DNA of 24,239 nucleotides from Clostridia bacterium (GCA_017509065.1 JAFWQM010000067.1:1-24239), one strand, 5' to 3'; shown: positions 14,541 to 22,680, numbered from the stretch's first letter. A program made the numbers and translations. Notes: a model not told the origin generated them from the letters alone.

Positions 14541-15632
14541 ATGAACAGACTGATGATGCTGGAAGGCCTTCCGGGAACGGGAAAGACCACGAATTCGTAC
14601 AGGCTTTTTGAACAAATGGCGAGGAACGGCCGGGATGTCCGCTGGCTCCATGAAGTTTCACAGCCGCATCCCACGCTGTTCTTTTCGGAGTCCTGCCTGA
14701 CGAAAGAGGAATACCGCCTCTTTCTGGAAAAACACCCGGATGCTGCTGAAATGCTGAACGGGATTGCAGAAATCAGAACGACCACCGTGGGGATCGATTA
14801 TCTGAGTGCGATAAGAAGAATGCCTGGCCAGGAAAAAGCAGCCTGGTATCAGGAGCTTTTGCAATACGATGCAATGGATTTCCCGCTGGAGCGCTATGAA
14901 CCGGCTGCGCTTGAAAAATGGGAAGCCTTCGTGAGCGCCGCGCTGAAGAACGACACGGTTTACATCCTGGACAGCAGCGTTTTCCAGTATCAAATCTTTA
15001 CGTATCTGCTGAACGGGGCGGGATACCCGAGGCTGGCAGGATTTGTACAACGCGTCATGAAGATGCTTAAGCCTCTGCATCCCGCCCTGATTTATCTGTA
15101 TCGTGAAAACACGGAAGATGCCATTGCATTTATTGAACGGCAGCGCGGTATCAAGGATTTGGAATCCACCTGGGAGCGGGACAAAGAGCAGCCTTACTAT
15201 CGGAACAAGCAGCAGAACGTGACCGCGTTTTTCGATTTCCTGAAGGATTACGCTGACTGCGCGTCAAGGCTTTACGACGAAGCGGAATGCGATAAAATCA
15301 AAATTGAGATCACGGCGCAGAACTGGCGGCTCTATGAAGAAGAAATGCTCCGATTCGTCGGCATAGCGCGCAAGGAGCCGCCGCCGTACAAGGCAAAGGA
15401 CGGGACGTATGTAAACGCCGCGCTCGGCGCCTCCTTCTCCATCGAGGACGGTATCCTGACGGACCCGGAAGGGGGACGCCGAAAGCTTTCTCCCAAATCA
15501 CAGACAGAATTCTTTATGGAAGGCTTACCGGAAACGCTGGTCTTTTTTACGGAGGATTCCTTCCTGCTTTGCGGGCAGCAGATTATTCCGCAGTGGTCGG
15601 AAGAAGGAACGGTCTATAAAAGAAAAAACTAA
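14541..15632 (+). CDS. P-loop kinase-like NTPase of unknown function
   Basis: This is a 363-residue protein with a Walker A loop GLPGTGKTT (9-17) right at the N-terminus, as in small-molecule and nucleotide kinases. ILDSSVFQYQIFTYLL (136-151) has the position of the acidic substrate-binding strand. PALIYLYREN (about 177-186) and the Arg-rich segment that follows could be the lid region. The last 80 or so residues, from about GTYVNAALGASF, look beta-rich and form a separate domain that I do not recognise. It follows the toroid gene by six bases with only a weak AAAAGAG site, so it is probably translationally coupled to it. The function is not known; it may phosphorylate a small molecule or peptide. 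Confidence 0.8.
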   Translation: MNRLMMLEGLPGTGKTTNSYRLFEQMARNGRDVRWLHEVSQPHPTLFFSESCLTKEEYRLFLEKHPDAAEMLNGIAEIRTTTVGIDYLSAIRRMPGQEKAAWYQELLQYDAMDFPLERYEPAALEKWEAFVSAALKNDTVYILDSSVFQYQIFTYLLNGAGYPRLAGFVQRVMKMLKPLHPALIYLYRENTEDAIAFIERQRGIKDLESTWERDKEQPYYRNKQQNVTAFFDFLKDYADCASRLYDEAECDKIKIEITAQNWRLYEEEMLRFVGIARKEPPPYKAKDGTYVNAALGASFSIEDGILTDPEGGRRKLSPKSQTEFFMEGLPETLVFFTEDSFLLCGQQIIPQWSEEGTVYKRKN

Positions 15633-15645
15633 ACGGAGAATGATC

Positions 15646-16323
15646 ATGAACGCAAGTTTGTTGGGTCTGTTCAGCGGCTTTCCGACACGTCACTTTACCG
15701 ATGAAATCGCGCAGGTCCTTCGGGAAAATTTGCATAAGCGGGAAAGCTTGGTTTTTATCAGCGCTTTGCCGGAGGAGTACGCGCAGAACGACGACGACAG
15801 CGACGGGATGCACGAATTGTTCGCGGAGCGGGGCATGGGATTTGCCCGGCATTGTGTGATTGATCGGAGGACGAGCGCCGCCGACGCGGTGCGGCTTGTC
15901 CGGGAAGCGGATTGCGTCTTCCTGATGGGCGGAGAAGTGACCTGGCAGATGGCTCTGATCCGTGACCTCGGGCTTGTTCCGGAGCTTCGGGCCAGTCATG
16001 CTGTGATCCTTGGCGTCAGCGCGGGCACGATGAACATGGGCAGGCAGGTGGCTGATGTCTGGGAGTCGAAGGCGCTGTACGAAGGGATCGGCCTTACGGA
16101 CATCACCACGAAGGGGCACTATGCCGACGATGCATGGTTTATTCCGGTTTTGAAGGAAATCTCCATGGTCCGTCCGGTCATCGTCATGGAGGACGAAAGC
16201 GCAATCTTTATCAAAGCCGACGCCATTTGGAAAATCGGAAACATACACCGGATGGACAAGGGGGAAATCACGCCGCTTACGGATGACATGCTGCTTTTAT
16301 TTCGTTGCAAATTCACCGCTTGA
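15646..16323 (+). CDS. Peptidase S51 (dipeptidase E-like) family protein
   Basis: This is a 225-residue member of the S51 family, whose class I glutamine-amidotransferase-like fold carries a Ser nucleophile. The nucleophile is Ser125 in GVSAGT (123-128). FLMGGEVTWQM (92-102) forms the conserved Gly-rich turn, and His158 in KGHYADD (156-162) is the likely catalytic His. Characterised relatives cut Asp-X dipeptides or degrade cyanophycin dipeptides. I chose the ATG at 15646 because GGAG lies seven bases upstream; an in-frame ATG two codons earlier is too close to the site. It follows the P-loop gene by 13 bases and closes the operon. The -35 box of the pheST promoter overlaps its stop codon. 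The substrate is unknown. Confidence 0.9.
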   Translation: MNASLLGLFSGFPTRHFTDEIAQVLRENLHKRESLVFISALPEEYAQNDDDSDGMHELFAERGMGFARHCVIDRRTSAADAVRLVREADCVFLMGGEVTWQMALIRDLGLVPELRASHAVILGVSAGTMNMGRQVADVWESKALYEGIGLTDITTKGHYADDAWFIPVLKEISMVRPVIVMEDESAIFIKADAIWKIGNIHRMDKGEITPLTDDMLLLFRCKFTA

Positions 16324-16348
16324 CCATTTCCCCATCCCGTGATATAAT
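16320..16348 (+). promoter_or_regulatory. Promoter of the pheST operon
   Basis: TTGACC (16320-16325) and TATAAT (16343-16348) are 17 bases apart, with a TGA extension before the -10. The -35 overlaps the stop codon of the S51 peptidase gene. Transcripts should start near 16355, at the beginning of the T-box leader. Confidence 0.88.
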
Positions 16349-16354
16349 GCGCCT

Positions 16355-16611
16355 ATCGGCTGTGAAGGAGAACAACTTCCCCATCATAGCGCGCGAGGCA
16401 AGAGAGGGCTGGCCATGGGCTGGAAGCCGCCCGGAACGCGCGGGGAACATTCGCTCCGGAGCCGCAGAGCTGAAATTCAAGTAGGCGCTGCCGTACATCC
16501 GCGTTAAGGAAAACGAGAGCGGGAAGCATGTTTCTATGCTGCCGCTGAAATTGGGTGGTACCGCGTGCGCCTATCACGCCCCATGGCAGAGTTCTGTCAA
16601 GGGGCGTTTTT
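16355..16611 (+). ncRNA. T-box leader RNA, tRNA-Phe responsive
   Basis: This leader senses uncharged tRNA and controls pheST. The conserved T-box sequence TGGGTGGTACCGCG lies at 16552-16565; its TGG pairs with the tRNA acceptor end. Stem I material with the typical AGAGAGGGCTGG and GGAAGCC segments lies at about 16398-16432. The likely specifier codon is TTC at 16476-16478, followed by AA and AGTAGG, which matches phenylalanine and the downstream genes. The leader ends in a terminator at 16577-16611. When tRNA-Phe is uncharged the T-box element pairs as an antiterminator and pheST is read. Confidence 0.93.
16577..16611 (+). terminator. T-box-controlled terminator before pheS
   Basis: CGCCCC pairs with GGGGCG, and TGGCAG with CTGTCA, separated by an A/A mismatch and closed by an AGTT loop. 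Five T residues follow (16607-16611). The 5' side overlaps the region used by the T-box antiterminator, as expected. Confidence 0.9.
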
Positions 16612-16632
16612 GATTACAGGAGGAAGATGCGA

Positions 16633-17661
16633 ATGGATATCCGGGAAAACCTTGCGCAGATCGGCGAGGAACTGAGAAAGGAACTGGACGGGGCCGAGGC
16701 GGTATCGGCGCTGGAAGCCCTGCGGGTGAAGGTGCTGGGCAAGAAGGGCAGTTTAACCGCTCTGCTTCGCGGCATGGGGTCTTTGAGCCCCGAAGAGCGC
16801 CCGAAGATGGGCCAGATGATCAACGAAGCCCGCGAAAAGCTGACCGCCCTGCTGGATGAAAAGCAGCAGGAGCTGGCGCAGAAAGAAAAAGAACTCCGCC
16901 TGGCCGCCGAGGCCATCGACGTGACCGAGCCCCGGGAAGTGCCCGAAATCGGCGCGGAGCATCCCATGAACCTGGTGCTGAACGAGGTGCTGGACTGCTT
17001 CACTTCCATGGGCTTTTCCGTGGTGGAAGGCCCCGAAGTGGAACTGGATTTGTATAACTTTGAACTGCTGAACGTGCCCAAGAACCATCCCGCCCGGGAC
17101 GCCCAGGACACCTTCTATATCGACGACAACGTGGTGCTCCGCTCCCAGACCAGCCCGGTACAGGCCCGCACCATGCTGAGCCAGAAGCCCCCCATCCGCA
17201 TCGTGTGCCCCGGCCGGGTGTTCCGCGCGGACGAGGTGGACGCCACCCACAGCCCCGTGTTCCATCAGATCGAGGGCCTGGTGATCGACAAGGACGTGAC
17301 CATGGCGGATTTGAAGGGCACCCTGGACGCCTTCGCCAAGCGGCTGTACGGCCAGGACATCGAAGTGCGCTTCCGGCCCTCCTTCTTCCCCTTCACCGAA
17401 CCCAGCGCGGAAGTGGACCTGACCTGCTTCAACTGCCACGGCAAGGGCTGCCGCGTCTGCAAGGGCACCGGCTGGATCGAAGTGCTGGGCTGCGGCATGG
17501 TGAACCCCAAGGTGCTGGAAATGTGCGGCATCGACAGTACGGTCTATTCCGGCTTCGCGTTCGGCATCGGCGTGGAGCGCATCACCATGCTGCGCTACGG
17601 CATTAAAGATATGCGGCTGCTGTACGAAGGCGACCTGCGGTTCCTCAAACAGTTCCGCTGA
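16633..17661 (+). CDS. pheS: Phenylalanine--tRNA ligase alpha subunit
   Basis: This is the 342-residue catalytic subunit of the alpha2beta2 enzyme that charges tRNA-Phe. The N-terminal 90 or so residues form the coiled-coil arm. Class II motifs follow: motif 2, FRADEVDATHSPVFHQIEGL, in the middle, and motif 3, FGIGVERITML, near the C-terminus. The Cys-rich stretch with CFNCHGKGCRVCKGTGW is common in firmicute PheS. The ATG at 16633 is nine bases from AGGAGG. An in-frame ATG two codons earlier is too close, and a longer frame would run through the T-box terminator. It is transcribed with pheT, with the structured repeat pair between them. Confidence 0.97.
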   Translation: MDIRENLAQIGEELRKELDGAEAVSALEALRVKVLGKKGSLTALLRGMGSLSPEERPKMGQMINEAREKLTALLDEKQQELAQKEKELRLAAEAIDVTEPREVPEIGAEHPMNLVLNEVLDCFTSMGFSVVEGPEVELDLYNFELLNVPKNHPARDAQDTFYIDDNVVLRSQTSPVQARTMLSQKPPIRIVCPGRVFRADEVDATHSPVFHQIEGLVIDKDVTMADLKGTLDAFAKRLYGQDIEVRFRPSFFPFTEPSAEVDLTCFNCHGKGCRVCKGTGWIEVLGCGMVNPKVLEMCGIDSTVYSGFAFGIGVERITMLRYGIKDMRLLYEGDLRFLKQFR

Positions 17662-17687
17662 GAAAGCGGTTTGCTGACGGGAGACCC

Positions 17688-17828
17688 GCCAAAAGGCTTC
17701 CCCTTGAGGGGAAGCTGTCACCGCAGGTGACTGATGAGGTGATTTGCTGACATAAGGTTTGCATAGGAACACCTCATCCGTCAGGCTTTGCCTGACACCT
17801 TCCCCTCAAGGGGAAGGCTTTTGGGGAG
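17688..17828. repeat. Inverted pair of structured palindromic repeats between pheS and pheT
   Basis: The unit at 17688-17743 and its inverted copy at 17768-17828 share CTTCCCCTTGAGGGGAAG and a GATGAGGTG end. Each has an internal small hairpin of different sequence that still pairs: GTCACC-GCA-GGTGAC in the first, GTCAGGC-TTT-GCCTGAC in the second. Together the copies could fold into one long stem. I recall closely similar repeats scattered between genes in gut Clostridia, but I cannot check copy number here. Confidence 0.85.
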
Positions 17829-17881
17829 AGGACGATTCATTTGATGAACAGACCCTGCATTCAGGAGGGAGGACATACATT

Positions 17882-20275
17882 ATGAAAGTATCCATGAAAT
17901 GGTTAAAGCAATACGCGGATATTCCCGTGACCCCCGCGGAATATGAAAGCCGCATGGTGATGACCGGTACCGGCGTGGAGGGCACGGAACCCATCGCGCC
18001 CGAACTGGAGGGCGTGGTAGTCGGCAGGGTGCTCACCTGCCGCGACCATGAAAACAGCGACCATCTCCACGTCTGCACCGTGGACGTGGGCGAGGGCGAA
18101 CCGCTGCAGATCGTCTGCGGCGCGCCGAACGTGAAGGAAGGCATTCTGGTGCCCGTGGCCAAGATCGGGGCGAAGCTGCCCGGCGGCGTGACGATCCACA
18201 AGGGCAAAATGCGCGGCGTGGAAAGCTGCGGCATGCTCTGCTCCGGCCCGGAAATCGGCGTGCCGGTGGAACTGTATCCCTCCGTGGGTACAGCAGGCCT
18301 GCTGATCTTCCGCGAGGACTATCCTGTCGGCGCGGATGTGAAGCCCATCTTCGGCCTGGACGATACCGTGATCGACTTTGAAATCCTGGCCAACCGTCCG
18401 GACTGCCTGTGCGTCTGGGGCGTGGCGCGGGAAACCGCCGTGGCCATGGGCACGGAACTCAAGCTGCCTGAAATCAAAGTGCAGGAAGCGGGCGGCGACA
18501 TTCACGACTACGCCAAGGTGGACGTGCTGGAAAGCGAGCTCTGTCCCCGGTACGCCGCGAAGGTGATCAAAAACGTGCGCGTGGGTGAAAGCCCCTACTG
18601 GCTGCGGCAGTATCTGTATGCCGCCGGGATGCGCTCTATCAACAACATCGTGGACATCACCAACTTCATCATGCTGGAAACCGGCCATCCCATGCACGCC
18701 TTTGACCTGAGCAAGGTGCGGGGCAATCACATCATCGTGCGCAAGGCGGCCCAGGGCGAAAAGCTGACCACCCTGGACGGCAAGGAATACGCCCTGAACG
18801 GCACCGAGCTCATGATCTGCGACGAGCTGGGCCCCACCGGCCTGGCCGGCATCATGGGCGGCGAGGAAAGCGAAATCACCGAGGGCACCAAAGACGTGCT
18901 GTTCGAGTGCGCCTCCTTTGACCGGGCCTGCGTCCGCGTGACCGCCCGTTCCCTGGGTATCCGTACGGAATCCAGCGGACGGTTTGAGCGCGGCGTGTCT
19001 CCCGCCACCGTGATGGACGCCCTCAACCGGGCCTGCCAGATGGTGAACGAGCTGGACGCGGGCGACGTGGTGAGCGGCGTGATCGACATTTATCCCAAGC
19101 CCCTGCAGCCCGTGACCCTCACCGTGTCCTGCGCGCGCATGGCGCGGCGTGCGGGTGTGGATATCGCGCCCGAGGAAATGGAAGACATCCTCAAAAAGCT
19201 GCTGTTCAAAGTCTCCCGGAACGGCGACGAAATGGTGGTCACCGCGCCCGCGTTCCGCCAGGATATGGAGCAGGAAGCGGACATCTGCGAGGAAGTGCTG
19301 CGCTACGCGGGCTATGACCGCATTCCTATCACGCACCTGCGCGGCGAGACCCCCATGGGCGGCCTGAACGACACCGGGCGGCGGGAAGCCGTCATCCGCA
19401 GCCAGCTGACCGGCATGGGCTTCTACGAGAGCATGACTTTTTCCTTCATCTCTCCCAAGACCATCGCGGCCCTGGGCCTGCCGGAAAGCGACCCGCGCAA
19501 TCAGCCCTTGATGATCCGCAATCCCCTGGGCGAGGACACCTCCTGCATGCGCACGACCGTGCTGCCGGGATTGCTCAAAACCCTGGCGACCAACATCAAG
19601 AACGGCAACGAGAGCGGGAAGCTCTATGAACTGGGCACCATCTACGACGCCCAGAACAAAACCGCCGACGGCCTGCCCACCGAGACCCACGAGCTGGCCC
19701 TGGGCATGTACGGAGGCAAGGCGGACTTCTACGCTCTGCGCGGTGTGATTGAAGCGCTCTGCAAGCAGGCGGGCATCAGCTACACCATCGCTTCCACCGA
19801 CGCGACTTACCTGCATCCCGGCCGCCGCGCGGCCATCATGACCGGGGAAGACTGCCTGGCCGTGCTGGGTGAAATGCATCCCGATACCGCCGAAAAGTAC
19901 GACCTGTCCGGCCGGGTGTATGTCGCTGTGGTCAACCTGCCGCTGTTCTTTAGCAAGACCCAGCCCATGGGCGAAGTGAAAGCCATTGCCCGCTTCCCCG
20001 CCGTGACCCGCGATCTGGCGCTGGTGATGAAGGAAAGCCAGCAGGTAGGGCCGCTCATGGACGCCCTGCGCCACGGATGCGGCAAGATGCTGGAGGACAT
20101 TCGCATGTTCGACGTGTTCCGCGGCGTGCAGATCGGCCTTGGCAACAAGTCTGTGGCCTTCTCCCTCACCTTCCGCGCCGCCGACCACACCCTGACCGAC
20201 GAGGAAATCACCAGCCTCACCGAAAAGGCGCTGAAAATCAGCAAAGAGCAGTTCAACGCCGTGCTGAGGGCCTGA
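17882..20275 (+). CDS. pheT: Phenylalanine--tRNA ligase beta subunit
   Basis: This is the 797-residue beta subunit, full length for the bacterial type. In order it has an OB-fold tRNA-binding domain (about 40-150, including SDHLHVCTVDVGEGEPLQIV), the B3/B4 editing domain (about 210-390, with TNFIMLETGHPMHAFDL), the B5 domain (about 400-480), the catalytically inactive class II-like core (about 490-690), and a C-terminal ferredoxin-fold anticodon-binding domain from about 703 (ARFPAVTRDLALVM). The ATG at 17882 is nine bases from GGAGG. A longer open frame upstream reads through the palindromic repeat and is not real coding. Editing of Tyr-tRNA-Phe is a known role of the family. Confidence 0.97.
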   Translation: MKVSMKWLKQYADIPVTPAEYESRMVMTGTGVEGTEPIAPELEGVVVGRVLTCRDHENSDHLHVCTVDVGEGEPLQIVCGAPNVKEGILVPVAKIGAKLPGGVTIHKGKMRGVESCGMLCSGPEIGVPVELYPSVGTAGLLIFREDYPVGADVKPIFGLDDTVIDFEILANRPDCLCVWGVARETAVAMGTELKLPEIKVQEAGGDIHDYAKVDVLESELCPRYAAKVIKNVRVGESPYWLRQYLYAAGMRSINNIVDITNFIMLETGHPMHAFDLSKVRGNHIIVRKAAQGEKLTTLDGKEYALNGTELMICDELGPTGLAGIMGGEESEITEGTKDVLFECASFDRACVRVTARSLGIRTESSGRFERGVSPATVMDALNRACQMVNELDAGDVVSGVIDIYPKPLQPVTLTVSCARMARRAGVDIAPEEMEDILKKLLFKVSRNGDEMVVTAPAFRQDMEQEADICEEVLRYAGYDRIPITHLRGETPMGGLNDTGRREAVIRSQLTGMGFYESMTFSFISPKTIAALGLPESDPRNQPLMIRNPLGEDTSCMRTTVLPGLLKTLATNIKNGNESGKLYELGTIYDAQNKTADGLPTETHELALGMYGGKADFYALRGVIEALCKQAGISYTIASTDATYLHPGRRAAIMTGEDCLAVLGEMHPDTAEKYDLSGRVYVAVVNLPLFFSKTQPMGEVKAIARFPAVTRDLALVMKESQQVGPLMDALRHGCGKMLEDIRMFDVFRGVQIGLGNKSVAFSLTFRAADHTLTDEEITSLTEKALKISKEQFNAVLRA

Positions 20276-20317
20276 TTCCCGCTGCTGGATTCATACGCTT
20301 GGTTGAGAGAATACAGT

Positions 20318-20399
20318 GTACAGAGTGCAGAGTACAGATGAGATAGTTTATATAATTGGAGCCCAAGATTTGACCAGTATATAGATCTGCACTCTGTAC
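20318..20399. repeat. Inverted repeat downstream of pheT
   Basis: GTACAGAGTGCAGA at 20318-20331 is repeated exactly in inverted orientation at 20386-20399, with partial matches extending outwards (GAGAG-type ends). The 54 bases between are AT-rich. The left copy is followed by a partial direct echo, AGTACAGA. It looks like a small palindromic repeat element, of a different type from the one between pheS and pheT. Confidence 0.6.
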
Positions 20400-20437
20400 T
20401 CTCTTACCGGCTGTGTGAATTACACTTCATTCGTTAG

Positions 20438-20480
20438 AATCAAAACCCGCTGTGTCGATTTGGCACAGCGGGTTTTGATT
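20438..20480. terminator. Bidirectional terminator between pheT and ilvE
   Basis: A perfect 17-bp stem, AATCAAAACCCGCTGTG with its complement, encloses a nine-base loop. The T-rich end GGGTTTTGATT on the plus strand and the matching run on the minus strand let it serve both pheT (plus) and ilvE (minus), which converge here. Confidence 0.9.
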
Positions 20481-20492
20481 AGGATTGATTTA

Positions 20493-21554
20493 TTACACCT
20501 TGCAGGTCCACTGGTGGGTATCCGGCGCTTTGCCCCACTGGATGTCGGTGAGAGTATCGTACAGCTTTTGAGAGAGCTTGCCGATGCCGCCGTCCGCGAC
20601 CTGGAAGGAAACGCCGTTGATGCGCAGTTCGCCGATGGGCGAAATGACCGCCGCGGTGCCGCAGCCCCAGGCTTCTTTCAGCGTTCCGTCCTGCATGGCC
20701 TTTTCCAGCTCGTCCACGGAGAGCAGGCGTTCTTCCACCTTCCAGCCCATTTCCTTGAGCAGCTCGATGCAGCTCTTGCGGGTGATGCCGGGGAGGATGG
20801 AGCCGGTAAGCTTGGGGGTGACCACGGTGTCGTTGATGAGGAACATGACGTTCATGGCGCCGACTTCCTCAATGTACTTGCGCTCCACGCCGTCCAGCCA
20901 CAGCACCTGGGAATAGCCCTCGGCAGCGGCCTTGTCGCCCGCGCGCATGGAGGCCGCGTAGTTGCCGCCGCACTTGGTGTAGCCCGTGCCGCCGCGCACC
21001 GCGCGCACGTCCTCGGTTTCGATCATGATCTTGACGGGGTTCAGGCCTTCGGCGTAGTACGCGCCGACGGGAGAGGCGATGATGAGGAACTTGGCGTTGT
21101 GGATGGTGTGCACGCCCAGGGTTTCGTCATTGCCGAACAGGAAGGGGCGCAGGTACAGGCTGGTGCCGGGCAGGGAGGGCACCCAGTCCTTTTCCAGAGC
21201 CACGAACTTTTTAAGGGCGTCCAGGGTGAAGGCTTCGTCCACCTGGGGAAGGCTCAGGCGCTCGGCGGAATTGTTCAGGCGCTTGATGTTTTCCCAGGGG
21301 CGGAACAACTGCACTTCGCCGTCCGGGCGGCGGTAGGCTTTCAGGCCCTCGAAGATTTCCGCGCCATAGTGGAACACCGTGGCGGCGGGATGCAGCACCA
21401 GCGGGCCGAAAGGCTCGATGCGGGCGTCATACCAGCCCTTTTCGCTGTTCCAGTCCATCACGAACATGTGATCCGTGAAGATTTTGCCGAAGCCCAGCTT
21501 GTTCCAGTCGGGCTTCTGCTTGGGAGATGTGGTCAGGTTCATTTTGATTTCCAT
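20493..21554 (-). CDS. ilvE: Branched-chain amino acid aminotransferase
   Basis: This 353-residue fold-type IV PLP enzyme interconverts valine, leucine and isoleucine with their 2-oxo acids, using glutamate/2-oxoglutarate. The PLP lysine is Lys194 in GTGYTKCGGNYAAS (189-202), and the family signature YIEEVGAMNVMF (about 228-239) follows. FEGLKAYRRPDG (68-79) and LYLRPFLF (133-140) are also typical of the longer group II BCATs. The ATG at 21554 has AAAGGAAG eight bases upstream. It lies 54 bases after the metalloprotease-like gene in the same direction, so they may share a transcript. It ends at the strong shared terminator. It may draw on glutamate formed through GlnN-dependent nitrogen assimilation. 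Confidence 0.96.
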   Translation of the reverse strand: MEIKMNLTTSPKQKPDWNKLGFGKIFTDHMFVMDWNSEKGWYDARIEPFGPLVLHPAATVFHYGAEIFEGLKAYRRPDGEVQLFRPWENIKRLNNSAERLSLPQVDEAFTLDALKKFVALEKDWVPSLPGTSLYLRPFLFGNDETLGVHTIHNAKFLIIASPVGAYYAEGLNPVKIMIETEDVRAVRGGTGYTKCGGNYAASMRAGDKAAAEGYSQVLWLDGVERKYIEEVGAMNVMFLINDTVVTPKLTGSILPGITRKSCIELLKEMGWKVEERLLSVDELEKAMQDGTLKEAWGCGTAAVISPIGELRINGVSFQVADGGIGKLSQKLYDTLTDIQWGKAPDTHQWTCKV

Positions 21555-21608
21555 GGTTCATGCTTCCTTTCTGTGATTTATGCAGTCTTTGTGATTCGTT
21601 TTTTTATT

Positions 21609-22583
21609 TTACAGGCTTTTCAAATAATCCACGATTCCTTCCAGAATCTCAGGGTTCGGAAAGCTATCGTATCCGTCGTCCAGATGCATAATGGCGTAGG
21701 CGAGGCTCGTCGCCATCAGTTCTTCCGGGTCTTCCACATAATTTGTGTTCCGGCCTACCACATCCCAGAAATCGTCCACTTCGTCCACCCGGTAAACCCG
21801 GCTTTCGTCCAGCGGGACGACGCCGGAATACATACCCTCAAAGAAAGTATCTCCGGGTTCCTCAAACACGCTGTCCGTCAGGAAAACAAGATAGCAGTCC
21901 TTCTTTTCTCCGCCGATGGTGAAGGTGGCGTAGCTGTTGTGATGCTCCACATCGGGATTCGCGATGATCTGATTCAGGATTTCTTCCGGCACCTCGATAT
22001 CCTGATCCAGCACCGTGAAATGAATCAGGGAATACAGCGCCTGCTGATACTCCGGATACAGCCGCGACAGGCAGTGGGACAGCTCATGCACGACAAGCTC
22101 CCGGAACATTTCATCCGTATAATACATCGGCGTGTAGGTAAACCAGCCCAGGAAAATCGTTCCACCGCTGGTATAACCCGCGGAACCAAGCGCTTCCATG
22201 CTGGTGGATTTGACAAACGTGATCTCTCCCGGATCGGGAAGGCTGAGGCCATGTTTCTCCAACTGATCCGAAAGCCAATCCAGCGTATCGTTTACCCGCT
22301 GCTCTTCCTCCGGAGTGAACGCCATCACCTGCTCCACGGAATACGCAATATAGTCCTCCAGCGTTCCGCCTTTTCTTTGCAGGAAGAAACCCAGGGTGCT
22401 TTCCGCAATCTGCGCGTGGAACAGCGTGCGGTCGCGCATCAGCTGCTGTCCTTCCTCCACAGTGGCGAAATGCGCGGTCAGCTTCGTCGTCAGCGGCGTT
22501 TCCACAGGAACGGCTTCCGCGTACGCAGCGGTAAAGCTCAGCAGCAGGAGCAGGGCTGTCAGGATCGTCAGATACCGTTTCAT
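21609..22583 (-). CDS. Secreted HExxH metalloprotease-like protein
   Basis: This is a 324-residue protein with a clear Sec signal peptide: a basic start MKRY, a hydrophobic core LLLLLSF, and a likely cut after AYA around residue 22. The motif VVHELSH (164-170) gives HExxH with His166, Glu167 and His170. YVEDPEELMATSLAYAI (282-298) is placed and shaped like the Glu-containing third-ligand helix of gluzincin peptidases, with Glu287 or Glu288 as candidates. I do not recognise a named family. There is no lipobox, membrane anchor or cell-wall signal, so it should be released or lie near the membrane. The start at 22583 has a GGGGG stretch nine bases upstream, a modest site. Substrate and role are unknown. 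Confidence 0.78.
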   Translation of the reverse strand: MKRYLTILTALLLLLSFTAAYAEAVPVETPLTTKLTAHFATVEEGQQLMRDRTLFHAQIAESTLGFFLQRKGGTLEDYIAYSVEQVMAFTPEEEQRVNDTLDWLSDQLEKHGLSLPDPGEITFVKSTSMEALGSAGYTSGGTIFLGWFTYTPMYYTDEMFRELVVHELSHCLSRLYPEYQQALYSLIHFTVLDQDIEVPEEILNQIIANPDVEHHNSYATFTIGGEKKDCYLVFLTDSVFEEPGDTFFEGMYSGVVPLDESRVYRVDEVDDFWDVVGRNTNYVEDPEELMATSLAYAIMHLDDGYDSFPNPEILEGIVDYLKSL

Positions 22584-22621
22584 GCTGATGTACCCCCATA
22601 TTTCTTCATTCTGATTTGTTT

Positions 22622-22680
22622 TTTACGCCGTATCAGTATTGCTCGCCTTTTGCAGCTTGAGTAACTCTACTGTGTCAATC
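22622..22680 (-). pseudogene. Diverged second copy of the acyl-CoA synthetase 3' end
   Basis: Read on the minus strand, this stretch encodes DTVELLKLQKASNTDTA and a stop. The intact synthetase gene at 23301 ends DAVELLKLQKANSIETA and a stop. Twelve of 17 residues are identical, and several of the base changes are silent (for example CTG/TTA and GTG/GTA), so the fragment had evolved as coding sequence before it was cut off. It directly joins the downstream end of the toxin gene. The rest of the synthetase copy is absent from the window. Confidence 0.75.

Noticed and set aside
15583..16248. 221-codon frame opposite the S51 peptidase gene
   Set aside because: It is an antisense shadow of a gene with a clear Ser-nucleophile motif and has no ribosome binding site of its own.
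16449..16452. Alternative TTC near 16450 as the T-box specifier codon
   Set aside because: The TTC at 16476-16478, just before the conserved AAGTAGG segment, is the better position. The upstream one falls in the Stem I 3' side before a GC-rich stem.
17688..17828. CRISPR array
   Set aside because: Only two copies, in inverted and not direct orientation, with no spacers of uniform length. No cas genes are in the window.
17903..20188. 761-codon open frame on the minus strand opposite pheT
   Set aside because: It lies wholly opposite pheT, has a His/Gly/Ala-rich, non-protein-like composition, and arises from GC-rich codon use in pheT. No ribosome binding site supports it.
20415..22664. 749-codon open frame on the plus strand across ilvE and the metalloprotease-like gene
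   Set aside because: It spans two genes with clear catalytic motifs on the other strand and starts at the terminator region. Its composition is that of an antisense frame.
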